Shown here in pieces: positions 36,176 through 43,451 of a stretch of 64,000 nt of DNA. The notes beneath the pieces are model-generated. The model was given only the letters and a program-made list of their open reading frames with translations, had not been told where the DNA came from and did not search any database. This DNA comes from Neobacillus notoginsengisoli (lineage in GTDB: Bacteria; Bacillota; Bacilli; Bacillales; Cytobacillaceae), in assembly GCF_003515685.1 (NCBI RefSeq), contig NZ_QWEG01000002.1:310001-374000 (forward strand). The letters are read 5' to 3'. Positions within the stretch are counted from its first letter, which is position 1, and every line of letters starts with the position of its first letter. The translations under genes and the position numbers were made by a program.

Positions 36176-36290
36176 ATGGGGCATCCAACCCCTCCTCACA
36201 TCATACTCTCGACGACAAGCGTCTAAGGTTCCTTTCAACCCACAGCATGATCGAGTACCTCCATTGTTAACGATAAGGAGATATCACCAA
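36176..36290 (-). ncRNA. EAR-type (eps-associated) antitermination RNA, epsC leader
   Basis: The 340-bp gap between epsB and epsC is where the EAR RNA (Rfam epsC RNA) lies in B. subtilis and relatives. On the minus strand several short helices fit together: CTCC/GGAG at the 5' side, an enclosing GTACTC (36258-36253) with GAGTAT (36208-36203), and inner hairpins GGTT-GAAAGG-AACC, GACG-CTTGT-CGTC, then GGGG-N-CCCC near 36180. EAR lets RNA polymerase pass distant terminators in the long eps operon. Identification is by position and by these helices; a covariance-model search was not possible. Confidence 0.72.
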
Positions 36291-36372
36291 GTTTCAACAC
36301 CGCTCTATAAAGTGTGATTTCGTACCTTATTGAGAACGAGCGAACCAAAAAAAGCCTTAGTATGCCCTTCAA

Positions 36373-37032
36373 CTAGCTCTCATTTAATATAATTCCTAAA
36401 CATTTTGCTTTAGAGTGTTTCAGCTGTTTCTTTACTTTCATTATGTCATCACTTTTCGTTTTTCCAGACTGGATGACAATGATTAAACCATCGCATTGAT
36501 TTGCTAAAATTTTCGCGTCAGAAACCTCCAATATGGAGAATGTGTCAAGTAAGACCACATCGTATAATCCCGTTGACTTGAGAATGAGGGATTCCATATT
36601 TGGAGAACCAAGCAGTTCTGCAGGATTTAACGGGATCGGCCCACTAGGTAAAAGGTCTACCCCTTGTATACCTGTGTCGGCAATCGTATCCTCGAATCTG
36701 ACTCTTCCATTTAACAAATTGCTTAACCCTATAGAATTTTTCACTTTAAAAGAAAAATCCAGGATTGGATTTCGTAAGTTCGCATCAATTAATAAAACCT
36801 TTTTCCCTTGTTGTGCCAATGATATGGCAAAATTCGCGGCAACTGTTGACTTCCCTTCTTGACCATTGGCAGAGGTAATCATGATTGTTCTCGCATTTTT
36901 ACAATCAATCGAAGAAAGATAATTTGTTCGAATGGTCCGGTATTGTTCCGCAATTGTACAAGTAGGGGCAGTGGCAGCCACCAGACTAACTTTCTTATTT
37001 AGAAAAGACGATTTTCTATTCGTTAGTTTCAA
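36373..37032 (-). CDS. epsB: Bacterial tyrosine kinase-type ATPase, EpsB-like
   Basis: A 219-residue BY-kinase/MinD-like ATPase. EQYRTIRTNYLSS is the family N-terminal motif; Walker A is SANGQEGKST, Walker A' is VLLIDANLRNP, and Walker B is VVLLDTFS. Standard relatives have DADLRKP and DTPP, so Asp-to-Asn and loss of the Pro pair are unusual. No tyrosine-rich C-terminal tail is present; the protein ends KCLGIILNES. Activity may be reduced or use another phosphosite. The start is TTG 37032 with GGAGG 7 bases upstream, and it overlaps epsA by 17 bases. EpsA is its membrane activator. Confidence 0.9.
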   Translation of the reverse strand: MKLTNRKSSFLNKKVSLVAATAPTCTIAEQYRTIRTNYLSSIDCKNARTIMITSANGQEGKSTVAANFAISLAQQGKKVLLIDANLRNPILDFSFKVKNSIGLSNLLNGRVRFEDTIADTGIQGVDLLPSGPIPLNPAELLGSPNMESLILKSTGLYDVVLLDTFSILEVSDAKILANQCDGLIIVIQSGKTKSDDIMKVKKQLKHSKAKCLGIILNES

Positions 37033-37714
37033 GAGAATGCCTCCTTATCTCCGCTTTTTCGTTTTTATTCTTTTTTTGAGCGGTGTTTTTCTTATTCATT
37101 TTTGAAACACTCCCTAGTACCGGAGCCTCCAGCAGTTGTTCTGCTAACGAATCCGTCCTTACCGTGTTATCCATGAAATCTAACAAGAAAATCAACCCCA
37201 TGCCTGCAATCAACCCAATAATAAAGGCAAGCACAATTTTATTTTCGTGATTGATATTAATGGGTACTGTGTTGATTTTTGCTTCGGAATAAATACTAAT
37301 ATCATTCAATTCAAACGTTTTTTCCATTTCACGTTTAAATACATTTGAAGCTGTATTGGCAATATCTGCTGCAATTTCTGCTTTTCGGTCAATAACAGAA
37401 ATTTCTACTATTGATGACCCTCCAATACTTCCTGCGGAAATGCGCTGGCTTAACTCTTCAGGGCTTGTATTTAAATCCATCTCTTTTACTACATGTTCCA
37501 AAAATCCTGGTTCTCTAATCATTACCATTAAAGTATTCATAAGTTTATCATCAGCATTCACAATCATTTTAGAAGAGGTTTGGTAAAGGGGTTTCGTGAT
37601 ATAGAAGCTATAAAGAGCTCCTAAAGATGTGAAAAGAATGGTTATGAAAAGAAGGATCCATAAGCGATTCCTAATAATCTTTAATATGTTTTTTATATTG
37701 ATTTCTTTATCCAT
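37016..37714 (-). CDS. epsA: Chain-length determinant / kinase modulator protein, Wzz family
   Basis: A 232-residue membrane protein with helices at about 17-37 and 172-192 and an extracytoplasmic Wzz domain between them (YQTSSKMIVNADDKLMNTL, AADIANTASNVFKREM). The C-terminal tail after the second helix is cytosolic and would activate EpsB. First gene of the polysaccharide operon. Its promoter is at 37829-37857 with SinR-type palindromes around it. GTGGTGA precedes the ATG by about 6 bases. Confidence 0.92.
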   Translation of the reverse strand: MDKEINIKNILKIIRNRLWILLFITILFTSLGALYSFYITKPLYQTSSKMIVNADDKLMNTLMVMIREPGFLEHVVKEMDLNTSPEELSQRISAGSIGGSSIVEISVIDRKAEIAADIANTASNVFKREMEKTFELNDISIYSEAKINTVPININHENKIVLAFIIGLIAGMGLIFLLDFMDNTVRTDSLAEQLLEAPVLGSVSKMNKKNTAQKKNKNEKAEIRRHSLETNE

Positions 37715-37749
37715 AGTTTTTCACCACTTTGTTTTTTTTTTGGAGAGAT

Positions 37750-37765
37750 GTTCTTCCCTAAGAAC
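37750..37765. promoter_or_regulatory. SinR-type palindrome in the epsA leader
   Basis: GTTCTT-CCCT-AAGAAC, 16 bp, two inverted half-sites close to the B. subtilis SinR consensus GTTCTYT (6 of 7 each). It lies 36-51 bases upstream of the epsA start, inside the transcript. Confidence 0.55.
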
Positions 37766-37828
37766 CAAACTCAATTTCAAGTTAGGAAATAATTTAACAT
37801 CCCTCCCAAATATATGTAATATATGCTA

Positions 37829-37857
37829 ATATTAATTCTGTATACAGAACAAGTCAA
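37829..37857 (-). promoter_or_regulatory. Sigma-A type promoter of the eps operon
   Basis: On the minus strand -35 TTGACT (37857-37852), a 17-bp spacer and -10 TAATAT (37834-37829). It is 115 bases upstream of epsA and is the best promoter in the intergenic region. Confidence 0.75.
37835..37850. promoter_or_regulatory. SinR-type palindrome inside the eps promoter spacer
   Basis: ATTCTGTATACAGAAC, 16 bp, an almost perfect palindrome (outer base differs) with half-sites GTTCTGT and ATTCTGT. It fills the spacer between -35 and -10, an ideal position for repression. Confidence 0.6.
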
Positions 37858-37973
37858 TGGCATTTGATAAAAAAACTTATCCAAAAAAACTCTCTTTTCT
37901 TCTATAAATATACATAATTCATCAATTGTTAATATAAAGTGTTTATCCACTTTCGTACCGATTCATCCTTTAT

Positions 37974-37980
37974 AAAGAAC
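37974..37980. promoter_or_regulatory. Single SinR half-site
   Basis: AAAGAAC, the reverse complement of GTTCTTT, an exact match to the SinR half-site consensus, midway between the two promoters. A 7-bp match alone is weak evidence. Confidence 0.35.
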
Positions 37981-38083
37981 GTCTGTGCTGGATTAAAAGG
38001 GAAATAGCAAACAATTTTCTACATTTATTATTTTTCGTGATTTTTTCTACATTCACTTCTATGTGCCTTTTTGTAATAAATTA

Positions 38084-38116
38084 GTTCTTTTAAAAGAACA
38101 GACTTTGTTTTATAAT
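38084..38116 (+). promoter_or_regulatory. SinR operator overlapping the sinR promoter
   Basis: GTTCTTTTAAAAGAAC (38084-38099) is a perfect 16-bp palindrome of two GTTCTTT half-sites, the same architecture as the operator used in SinR-DNA structural work. A -10 TATAAT lies at 38111-38116; the matching -35 region falls within the palindrome. This points to autorepression. Confidence 0.72.
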
Positions 38117-38165
38117 TCCAGATATAAAAATCGTCATCCCGATATGAACAAAAGGAGATATCGCT

Positions 38166-38522
38166 ATGATTGGAGAGCGAATAAAAAAACTGAGGGAACA
38201 AAAGGGGTATTCAATCAGCGAACTAGCTGAATTAGCACATGTTTCTAAATCTTATTTAAGCGGGATGGAAAGGAATCTTAATAAAAACCCATCTATTCAC
38301 TTTTTATTGAAAGTGGCTAAACCTTTGGATGTTTCGATTGAGTTCTTGCTTACCGGAAAGAATCTGGAGGTAATTGATTTTGACAATGGTAAGACGATCG
38401 GACTAGACCCTGAATGGAAAAAAATAATTGAAAAAGCGATTGAAGATGGAATTAACAAAGATGACTTTAAGGAGTATATAAATTATATTAAGTTTAAAAT
38501 TTGGGAAAAAAAACAACAGTGA
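38166..38522 (+). CDS. sinR: SinR-like biofilm master repressor
   Basis: A 118-residue protein that follows B. subtilis SinR along its length: MIGERIKKLREQKGYSISELAELAHVSKSYLSGMERNLNKNPSIHFL is the Xre-type helix-turn-helix domain (about 1-65). LDPEWKKIIEKAIEDGINKDDFKEYINYIKF (about 80-112) matches the SinR C-terminal helical hairpin that binds SinI and makes dimers. Symbol given by homology. Unlike in B. subtilis, the gene is divergent from epsA and no sinI, tapA or tasA is in the window. AAAGGAGA lies 7 bases before the ATG. Likely represses eps and itself. Confidence 0.88.
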   Translation: MIGERIKKLREQKGYSISELAELAHVSKSYLSGMERNLNKNPSIHFLLKVAKPLDVSIEFLLTGKNLEVIDFDNGKTIGLDPEWKKIIEKAIEDGINKDDFKEYINYIKFKIWEKKQQ

Positions 38523-38538
38523 GACAACATATTAGCCA

Positions 38539-38567
38539 CAATCCCCTTTGTTGGCCAACAAGGATTG
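38539..38567. terminator. Hairpin after sinR
   Basis: CAATCC and GGATTG flank the perfect 14-bp palindrome TTGTTGGCCAACAA. It lies 17 bases after the sinR stop but lacks a T-run, so it may be a weak terminator or a protein-binding site. Confidence 0.4.
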
Positions 38568-38723
38568 ATTAACTTCATCTGGCGAGGATGGAAAGCTGCT
38601 TTTCCTCCATCTCTTATAGGGGGCTGTACTGGAAAGCCTACTTGCGCATACAATGCTTATTACTTGCTTTGGCCTTAGCTGGCGACTTGCATTTCAAAAA
38701 GGAAGCCCCGCTCATTACCGGAT

Positions 38724-38737
38724 TGTAAGCGCTTTCT
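38724..38737. promoter_or_regulatory. cre box (CcpA site)
   Basis: TGTAAGCGCTTTCT fits the consensus TGWAARCGYTWNCW at every position. It is 170 bp upstream of the PTS EIIC gene, so carbon catabolite control is likely. Confidence 0.75.
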
Positions 38738-38906
38738 AGTTATCTGAAAAAACAAATAACATTGACACCACCAAAAAATAATTATACTATAATAACAATT
38801 ATCTAAAAATTATTACTAGCTACTAATAGCAGCTACAACATTAAATGTTTTCTAATGAAAATTTTTAGAAGATTCAGGTGATCGCATTTAGGAGGCAAAT
38901 TCAACA

Positions 38907-39935
38907 ATGAAACCATCAACAAAGAAGTATTTGGTCGACCGAATGTATAAAGCTTCACAAGGACTGGCCAATGCAGTCCTCGTTACGCTAGGAATCGGCC
39001 TGCTTATGGAATCTTTAGGAACCTTTACTGGCTGGGAAGGGTTCGCTACAATCGGAAGAACAACACAACTAATGCTTGCTCCGGCTCTTGGCGCAGGGAT
39101 TGCCTACCAGCTTGGCGGCAATACACTCATTATTTTTAGCGCAATGGCTTCAAGTACGATCGGAGCCAACGCCGTCAGACTGACGGAAGATGGCACCGTA
39201 ACACTCGTAACGGGGCAGCCGCTTAGTGCTGTTTTGGCCGCTGTCATTGCGACATGGGTAGGAAAAAGAGTAATGGGGAAAACAAAGCTCGATATGATGG
39301 CCATCCCTTTTGCAGCTGTATTAGTCGGAGGCATTGCCGGGGTCTTCCTGGCAATGATTACGACACCTCTCATCACGTGGCTAAGCGCGCAGATTGCCAC
39401 TTCGGTTGAAGGTTCGCCGATTATTGGGCCAATGGTTATTTCGCTTGTTTGGAGCATTTTCCTTATGTCACCGGCATCCTCCGCGGCGATCGCAATCGCC
39501 TTGCAGCTTGACCCGGTTTCCAGTGCGGCGGCGCTCATTGGCTGTACGGTCCAGTTTGCTGCATTCACGGCAATGTCGTATAAACAAAACGATATTGGCG
39601 CCAATATCGCCCAATCGCTCATTACACCGAAGGTTCAATTCCCTAACCTCGTCAAAAATCCTCGGTTGGCGATCCCGCCCTTTATTGCGGCCGTTATTTG
39701 CGCCCCGATTGCAACAGTCATTTTTGATTTCAAAGCATCCTATAAGCTAGCCGGGCTCGGTTTAAATTCATTGATTGCGCCGATCAACATTTTGGCTGAA
39801 CAAGGCCCTATCGTCCTGGCAATCTATATTGCTTTTGGCATTATCCTGCCAATCATTATTTCACTATCAATCTTTAAACTTATCAGCCTAAAAGGTTGGA
39901 CCAAAGCTGCCGACTTAAAGATGGAATTGCAATAG
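38907..39935 (+). CDS. PTS sugar transporter subunit IIC (PTS_EIIC_2 family)
   Basis: A 342-residue membrane protein with about 9-10 hydrophobic helices. The start KKYLVDRMYKASQGLANAVLVTLGIGLLMESLG and the glycine-rich LAPALGAGIAYQLGGNTLIIFSAMASSTIGANAV are typical of the single-domain EIIC_2 family, which has no EIIA or EIIB attached. Its sugar is unknown. No other PTS genes accompany it, so it would need EIIA/EIIB from elsewhere or works as a facilitator. GGAGG lies 11 bases before the ATG, slightly far. A cre box lies upstream and a repeat-derived terminator downstream. Confidence 0.85.
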   Translation: MKPSTKKYLVDRMYKASQGLANAVLVTLGIGLLMESLGTFTGWEGFATIGRTTQLMLAPALGAGIAYQLGGNTLIIFSAMASSTIGANAVRLTEDGTVTLVTGQPLSAVLAAVIATWVGKRVMGKTKLDMMAIPFAAVLVGGIAGVFLAMITTPLITWLSAQIATSVEGSPIIGPMVISLVWSIFLMSPASSAAIAIALQLDPVSSAAALIGCTVQFAAFTAMSYKQNDIGANIAQSLITPKVQFPNLVKNPRLAIPPFIAAVICAPIATVIFDFKASYKLAGLGLNSLIAPINILAEQGPIVLAIYIAFGIILPIIISLSIFKLISLKGWTKAADLKMELQ

Positions 39936-39967
39936 CCTGAGTCGGATGAGTGTAGCTGAGGCTGAGT

Positions 39968-40020
39968 GGGGACGGTTCTAAGTCTGCCAATAGGCGAAAC
40001 AAGAACCGTCCCTATTTTTT
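39968..40020 (+). terminator. Repeat-derived terminator after the EIIC gene
   Basis: GGGACGGTTCT and AGAACCGTCCC form an 11-bp stem followed by ATTTTTTCT. The ends equal those of the dispersed palindromic element but the interior differs (AAGTCTGCCAATAGGCG), so a variant copy seems to have been adopted as terminator. Confidence 0.75.
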
Positions 40021-40182
40021 CTCATTTCTTTTTCCGATTATAACGTTTCCCTGTCATTAAAAGGTTTACAGCCTAATAAAATTGGGTATAGGAAAAACTC
40101 TAGGGGACAATCCATGGGTTTAGGTTAGCTCAACGTTTTCCACTTCTCTTATGGTTGAAAAATGCGGAAGGAGGAACAGTTA

Positions 40183-40344
40183 ATGAAACAACTATCTGAT
40201 CCAAATGAATGCATTTATTGTGGCGAGCAGCTGACGTTATGGGAAAGAAACAGAAGCTATTGTTGGGATTGCAGCGAAACGACTTCCCCTGAAGCTTATC
40301 ACGAAGAAGAAATTGAACTGACTACTAACGTGGACACCCAATAA
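40183..40344 (+). CDS. Small zinc-ribbon protein
   Basis: A 53-residue protein with two Cys pairs, CIYCGEQ (about 10-13) and CWDCSE (about 27-30), spaced as a small zinc ribbon, and an acidic tail. It is probably a cytosolic zinc-binding protein; no specific function can be given. ATG 40183 has GGAGG 8 bases upstream, which decides against the longer frame. A strong terminator follows eight bases after the stop, so it is expressed alone. Confidence 0.75.
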   Translation: MKQLSDPNECIYCGEQLTLWERNRSYCWDCSETTSPEAYHEEEIELTTNVDTQ

Positions 40345-40351
40345 TAAGAAT

Positions 40352-40376
40352 CCGCACCTCGGTGCGGTATTTTTTT
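40352..40376 (+). terminator. Intrinsic terminator of the zinc-ribbon gene
   Basis: CCGCACC-TC-GGTGCGG followed by TATTTTTTT; compact and strong. Confidence 0.92.
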
Positions 40377-40616
40377 GCATGAACCCGAATCCAGCCAGCG
40401 GGATTCATTTTTCTTTTGCAAAAATTGGTCCCTGCCCCAAAAGCCATCCGGACCCACACCAATCCACCTACACGACAAGCTCCCTACCCGCGGCACCTAT
40501 TCTAAAAAGACGAAAAGTTGACACGAATTAGTCATGGTTACGCAACAATTGAAGTTCTTTTTGTCACAAAAACAATGTGATAATAGTGGTAACATAGAAC
40601 GAAAGGATGACTTAGC

Positions 40617-40796
40617 ATGGAAACGACGTTACAAGAAATGCTAAATGAACGCCCGGGGATGAGCATACTCCAGCTGAAAAGAGCCTTGCTCGTCCAACAA
40701 AAAAACGGATACGTTCTCATCGATGCCGAAATTGCAACCCTTGAACTCACCCAAACCTTTACATACGAATACACATTGCTTAGTTCGGCTTATTGA
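40617..40796 (+). CDS. Small protein of unknown function, possibly truncated by a repeat
   Basis: A 59-residue frame starting METTLQEMLNERPGMSILQLKRALL with AAAGGATGA about 7 bases upstream. The sequence is balanced in composition (LVQQKNGYVLIDAEIATLELTQ) and reads like a real small protein with a helix and a beta-hairpin; no family is recognised. Its TGA stop lies in TGAAGCACTGGAACCGTC, the right end of the dispersed palindromic element. The natural C-terminus may therefore have been cut off or replaced when the element inserted. Confidence 0.6.
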   Translation: METTLQEMLNERPGMSILQLKRALLVQQKNGYVLIDAEIATLELTQTFTYEYTLLSSAY

Positions 40797-40811
40797 AGCA
40801 CTGGAACCGTC
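40794..40811. repeat. Half copy of the palindromic dispersed element
   Basis: TGAAGCACTGGAACCGTC equals the right half of the copy at 41396-41450. The left half is absent. Confidence 0.7.
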
Positions 40812-40884
40812 TTCTACCTCGAGATTGTGTGGCGGTCTATTTTGAAACAAGAAAAAACTGGGGGGGCGCCAAGGTTCAGCAATA

Positions 40885-40934
40885 AAAATAAAAAGACGCG
40901 TCCCTCTCGCATAAATGGATGGGGACGCATCTTA
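40885..40934 (-). terminator. Terminator of the coiled-coil gene
   Basis: GCGTCCC (40898-40904) pairs with GGGACGC (40922-40928), extended by AAGA/TCTT. The minus strand has a T-run after the stem. Confidence 0.7.
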
Positions 40935-40988
40935 ACTTTTTGGAAAATAATAATGAGGCTATAAGAGGAATATCGGTAGAGGCAAATC

Positions 40989-41315
40989 CTAGCCAAGTCT
41001 TCTTTTCAAAACTTCCAGTTCACGTTCGTTTCGTGCAGTTTTTTCCCAAATAAAATCCTGATCCAACTCCAGCGCTTTAAGCCTATCGACAACTTCCTCA
41101 TGGCGTTGTGCACTTTTTATCTTCTCAGCTTCAAAATCTTCACGCATTGATGTCATATCGCCTTGCATTGAAGTCATATCGCCTTGCATTGATGTCATAT
41201 CGCCTTTCATTGCTTTCATGTCACGTTGCATTTCTTGTTGCAACGTGTTTGTTTTTGCAACCATTCCCACCAATTGGACTAACATATCTTCAATTCTCGC
41301 TAGCCTATCCTCCAT
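40989..41315 (-). CDS. Small coiled-coil protein with heptad tandem repeats
   Basis: A 108-residue, all-helical, highly charged protein without membrane segment. MEDRLARIEDMLVQLVGMVAKTN starts the coiled coil; KGDMTSMQGDMTSMQGDMTSM contains nearly identical 7-residue units encoded by 21-bp tandem repeats (about 41155-41215), whose number could change by slippage without breaking the heptad register. The end is KTARNERELEVLKRRLG. Similar small coiled-coil proteins of unknown role occur in Bacillus. ATG 41315 has GGAGGTGA 6 bases upstream. Confidence 0.78.
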   Translation of the reverse strand: MEDRLARIEDMLVQLVGMVAKTNTLQQEMQRDMKAMKGDMTSMQGDMTSMQGDMTSMREDFEAEKIKSAQRHEEVVDRLKALELDQDFIWEKTARNERELEVLKRRLG

Positions 41316-41395
41316 GTCACTCTCACCTCCTTCTGCTCTTCCCATTATACAATAACTTCCCCTCAATCAGCGACCTGATTTCAAAAAGGAAGCAC

Positions 41396-41450
41396 GGGGA
41401 CGGTTCTACTGCTTCATTCGACACCCGAATGAAGCACTGGAACCGTCCCC
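41396..41450. repeat. Palindromic dispersed element, copy 4
   Basis: GGGGACGGTTC ... GAACCGTCCCC ends with inner arms TGCTTCATTCG / CGAATGAAGCA. It lies between two minus-strand genes. Confidence 0.9.
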
Positions 41451-41477
41451 TGCATCACCTTGCATTGGAAATAAAAC

Positions 41478-41507
41478 AAAAAACCGGGCAATTTTCGCCC
41501 GGTTTTT
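41478..41507 (-). terminator. Bidirectional terminator after the RpiR gene
   Basis: AAAAACCGGGC and GCCCGGTTTTT form an 11-bp stem with a 7-base loop, A/T runs on both sides, directly after the RpiR stop. Confidence 0.9.
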
Positions 41508-41512
41508 GCATT

Positions 41513-42298
41513 TTATTTTACAGCAGACTCACGTTCGTTTAGGTAATTTGTAAATCCTTCATACAATAAACTTAATACTAAATTTAATGTACAGTAGGAT
41601 GAATTATTTAATTGGTTCACTTTATTTAAATGAGTGACCTGATAGTAAAGATTGTAATTAGCCAAATACGCTAATTCATTCCGGGAAAAAACGGTAACTG
41701 AAATGGTTGGTACTTTTTTAACCACTATATTTTTTAACATTGCATCAATGGAACCGGTTTTTCCGGATAATGATGCAACGATTAATAAATCATTCGGGGT
41801 GATGGCTTGGGAAATTAACTCAAGCTCTGTTTTACTAGGTATGATATTTAAGAATATATTATGATTCAATAAACATCTTGAAAATTCTTTAAGCATTAAA
41901 TTTTGTCCGTAGCCTGTTCCATAAGCAAAAATGTTTTTTGATTTTAAAAACAACTTATAAATTTCTTGTAAATTTTTATCTCCCTCAAAAAGTTTGATCG
42001 TTTCCTGGACATCTTTTAATAAAACTGAGCTATGAAAAGACTGATTATGGGAGACTTTCGCATCTCTGATTCTATCAGCCTCTTCCTTTATAAAATATCG
42101 AAATTCACTATAGCCATCAAAACCTATTTTCTTTGTCGTCCTAATGATTGTAGAGGGGGAGACATTACAATTCTTTGCAATTTCTGTGACAGTTTTATCT
42201 TTACACAACTCGATATTCTGACTAACGTAGCTAATTACATGTAAGTCATTATCGTTTAATTGATCATAATATTTATTAATCAACGTTTCCAAATTCAT
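41513..42298 (-). CDS. RpiR/MurR family transcriptional regulator with SIS domain
   Basis: A 261-residue regulator. The N-terminal HTH_6 domain (about 1-75) has KTVTEIAKNCNVSPSTIIRTTKKIGFDGYSEFRYFI; the C-terminal SIS domain (about 110-250) has NIFAYGTGYGQNLMLKEFSRCL and LLIVASLSGKTGSIDAML, which binds a sugar phosphate. Location downstream of nagB and the amino-sugar PTS gene suggests it senses glucosamine 6-phosphate or a related ligand and controls that operon. ATG 42298 has GGGGG about 10 bases upstream. It has its own promoter and lies after the nagB terminator. Confidence 0.9.
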   Translation of the reverse strand: MNLETLINKYYDQLNDNDLHVISYVSQNIELCKDKTVTEIAKNCNVSPSTIIRTTKKIGFDGYSEFRYFIKEEADRIRDAKVSHNQSFHSSVLLKDVQETIKLFEGDKNLQEIYKLFLKSKNIFAYGTGYGQNLMLKEFSRCLLNHNIFLNIIPSKTELELISQAITPNDLLIVASLSGKTGSIDAMLKNIVVKKVPTISVTVFSRNELAYLANYNLYYQVTHLNKVNQLNNSSYCTLNLVLSLLYEGFTNYLNERESAVK

Positions 42299-42432
42299 GA
42301 TCAGGATGCCCCCCAAAAAAGTTCCTACTACCTTGTAATCTTTTGATTTCTATTTCTGTAAAGCCATGGAATTCGAATGGCATTATTTCATTATTATAAC
42401 ATACCCGCTAAGCATCATATTGAATGGGAATT

Positions 42433-42460
42433 TGTATACTTTCTAACCTATACAGGTCAA
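42433..42460 (-). promoter_or_regulatory. Promoter of the RpiR gene
   Basis: On the minus strand TTGACC (42460-42455), 16-bp spacer, TATACA (42438-42433), 135 bp before the start. The rest of 42299-42639 holds no gene. Confidence 0.5.
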
Positions 42461-42639
42461 ATATTCCGACCTAATAATCGGTGGAGAAATGCGAAAAAGA
42501 GGAAAAGGTTTATTTATTATTTTATAGAAAGCAAGGTAAGAAAGGCATTTTGAAAAGGGGGTTCATTCTAAAAATATGATGAACAACACTTTATTAGCAA
42601 AACTTAACGCAGAGGGCAAGCAAACGTTATAATACAAAT

Positions 42640-42680
42640 AATAGTAGTACAAACCATAAATCCCGGTCCGTACTACTATT
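42640..42680 (-). terminator. Terminator of the PTS-nagB operon
   Basis: AATAGTAGTAC and GTACTACTATT form a perfect 11-bp stem with a 19-base loop, 25 bases after the nagB stop. The minus-strand tail is ATTTG, so it is moderately convincing. Confidence 0.6.
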
Positions 42681-42704
42681 TTAGTAATGAATCATACGAA
42701 TAGA

Positions 42705-43445
42705 TTAAATGCTCTTGTGCTCTTTTTCCAGTAGTGATGCGGCGTCTTCATCAATAATGACAATCGCGTTATCAAAATTTCTTAACGCTGTAGCAGGGCA
42801 ATCTGGAGTGATTTCTCCTTCCAGTAAGGCTTTCACTGCTTCAGCTTTATGTTTACCTGATACGAGCAGCAAGACTGTTTTTGCTTCCAATATTTCTGTG
42901 AACCCAAGAGTCAACATTTCGGTTGGGGCTTCTTCTCTCGTAATCCCATATTCCCTCATTGTACTTTGGATGGTAGAATCGTCATGTTTCGCTAAAAACA
43001 TGGTTGAATCAAATGGAGTTCCTGGCTCATTGGCACCGATATGGCCATTCGTACCTAAACCGAGCAATTGAACATCCATAGGATATTGGTTTATTATTTC
43101 TTTATATCGGGCAATTTCTTTGTCCGAATCTTCAGCCTCGCCGTCAATCAAAAAAATGTTTTTAGGTTTCACATTTATGAGGTTATATAAGTTTTTATAC
43201 ATAAAAGACCTTACTGAATAAACCGCATCTCTCGGACCCATATATTCATCTAAATTCATAAAGGTTGTATGGCTAATATCTAAACCTTTATGAATGCCTT
43301 CCACCAATAACTTAAATACTCCTCTAGGGGTACCACCCGTTGTCATAGAAATAACGGGTTCCTCGTTGTTTTTTATCACTTCTCTAATGATTTCATAACC
43401 TTTGGCTGACATTTCTTCATAATCTTTGACAAATATAGTTTTCAT
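42705..43445 (-). CDS. nagB: Glucosamine-6-phosphate deaminase
   Basis: A 246-residue enzyme that turns glucosamine 6-phosphate into fructose 6-phosphate and ammonia. SMTTGGTPRGVFKLL binds the phosphate, TFMNLDEYMG has the catalytic Asp, and LGLGTNGHIGANEPGTPF the His and Glu of the active site. The Asn before Gly-His is normal for Bacillus members. It is the second gene after the PTS EIICB. ATG 43445 or ATG 43454 could start it; the strong AGGAGGGG site (43481-43488) is separated by a 24-base hairpin that would bring it near ATG 43445 when folded. Confidence 0.93.
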   Translation of the reverse strand: MKTIFVKDYEEMSAKGYEIIREVIKNNEEPVISMTTGGTPRGVFKLLVEGIHKGLDISHTTFMNLDEYMGPRDAVYSVRSFMYKNLYNLINVKPKNIFLIDGEAEDSDKEIARYKEIINQYPMDVQLLGLGTNGHIGANEPGTPFDSTMFLAKHDDSTIQSTMREYGITREEAPTEMLTLGFTEILEAKTVLLLVSGKHKAEAVKALLEGEITPDCPATALRNFDNAIVIIDEDAASLLEKEHKSI

Positions 43446-43451
43446 TTTTTT

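Noticed and set aside
42705-43445. Loss of a catalytic residue in NagB (Asn where E. coli has Asp)
   Set aside because: The NGHIG form is normal in Bacillus NagB proteins as far as I recall, so it is not a sign of decay.
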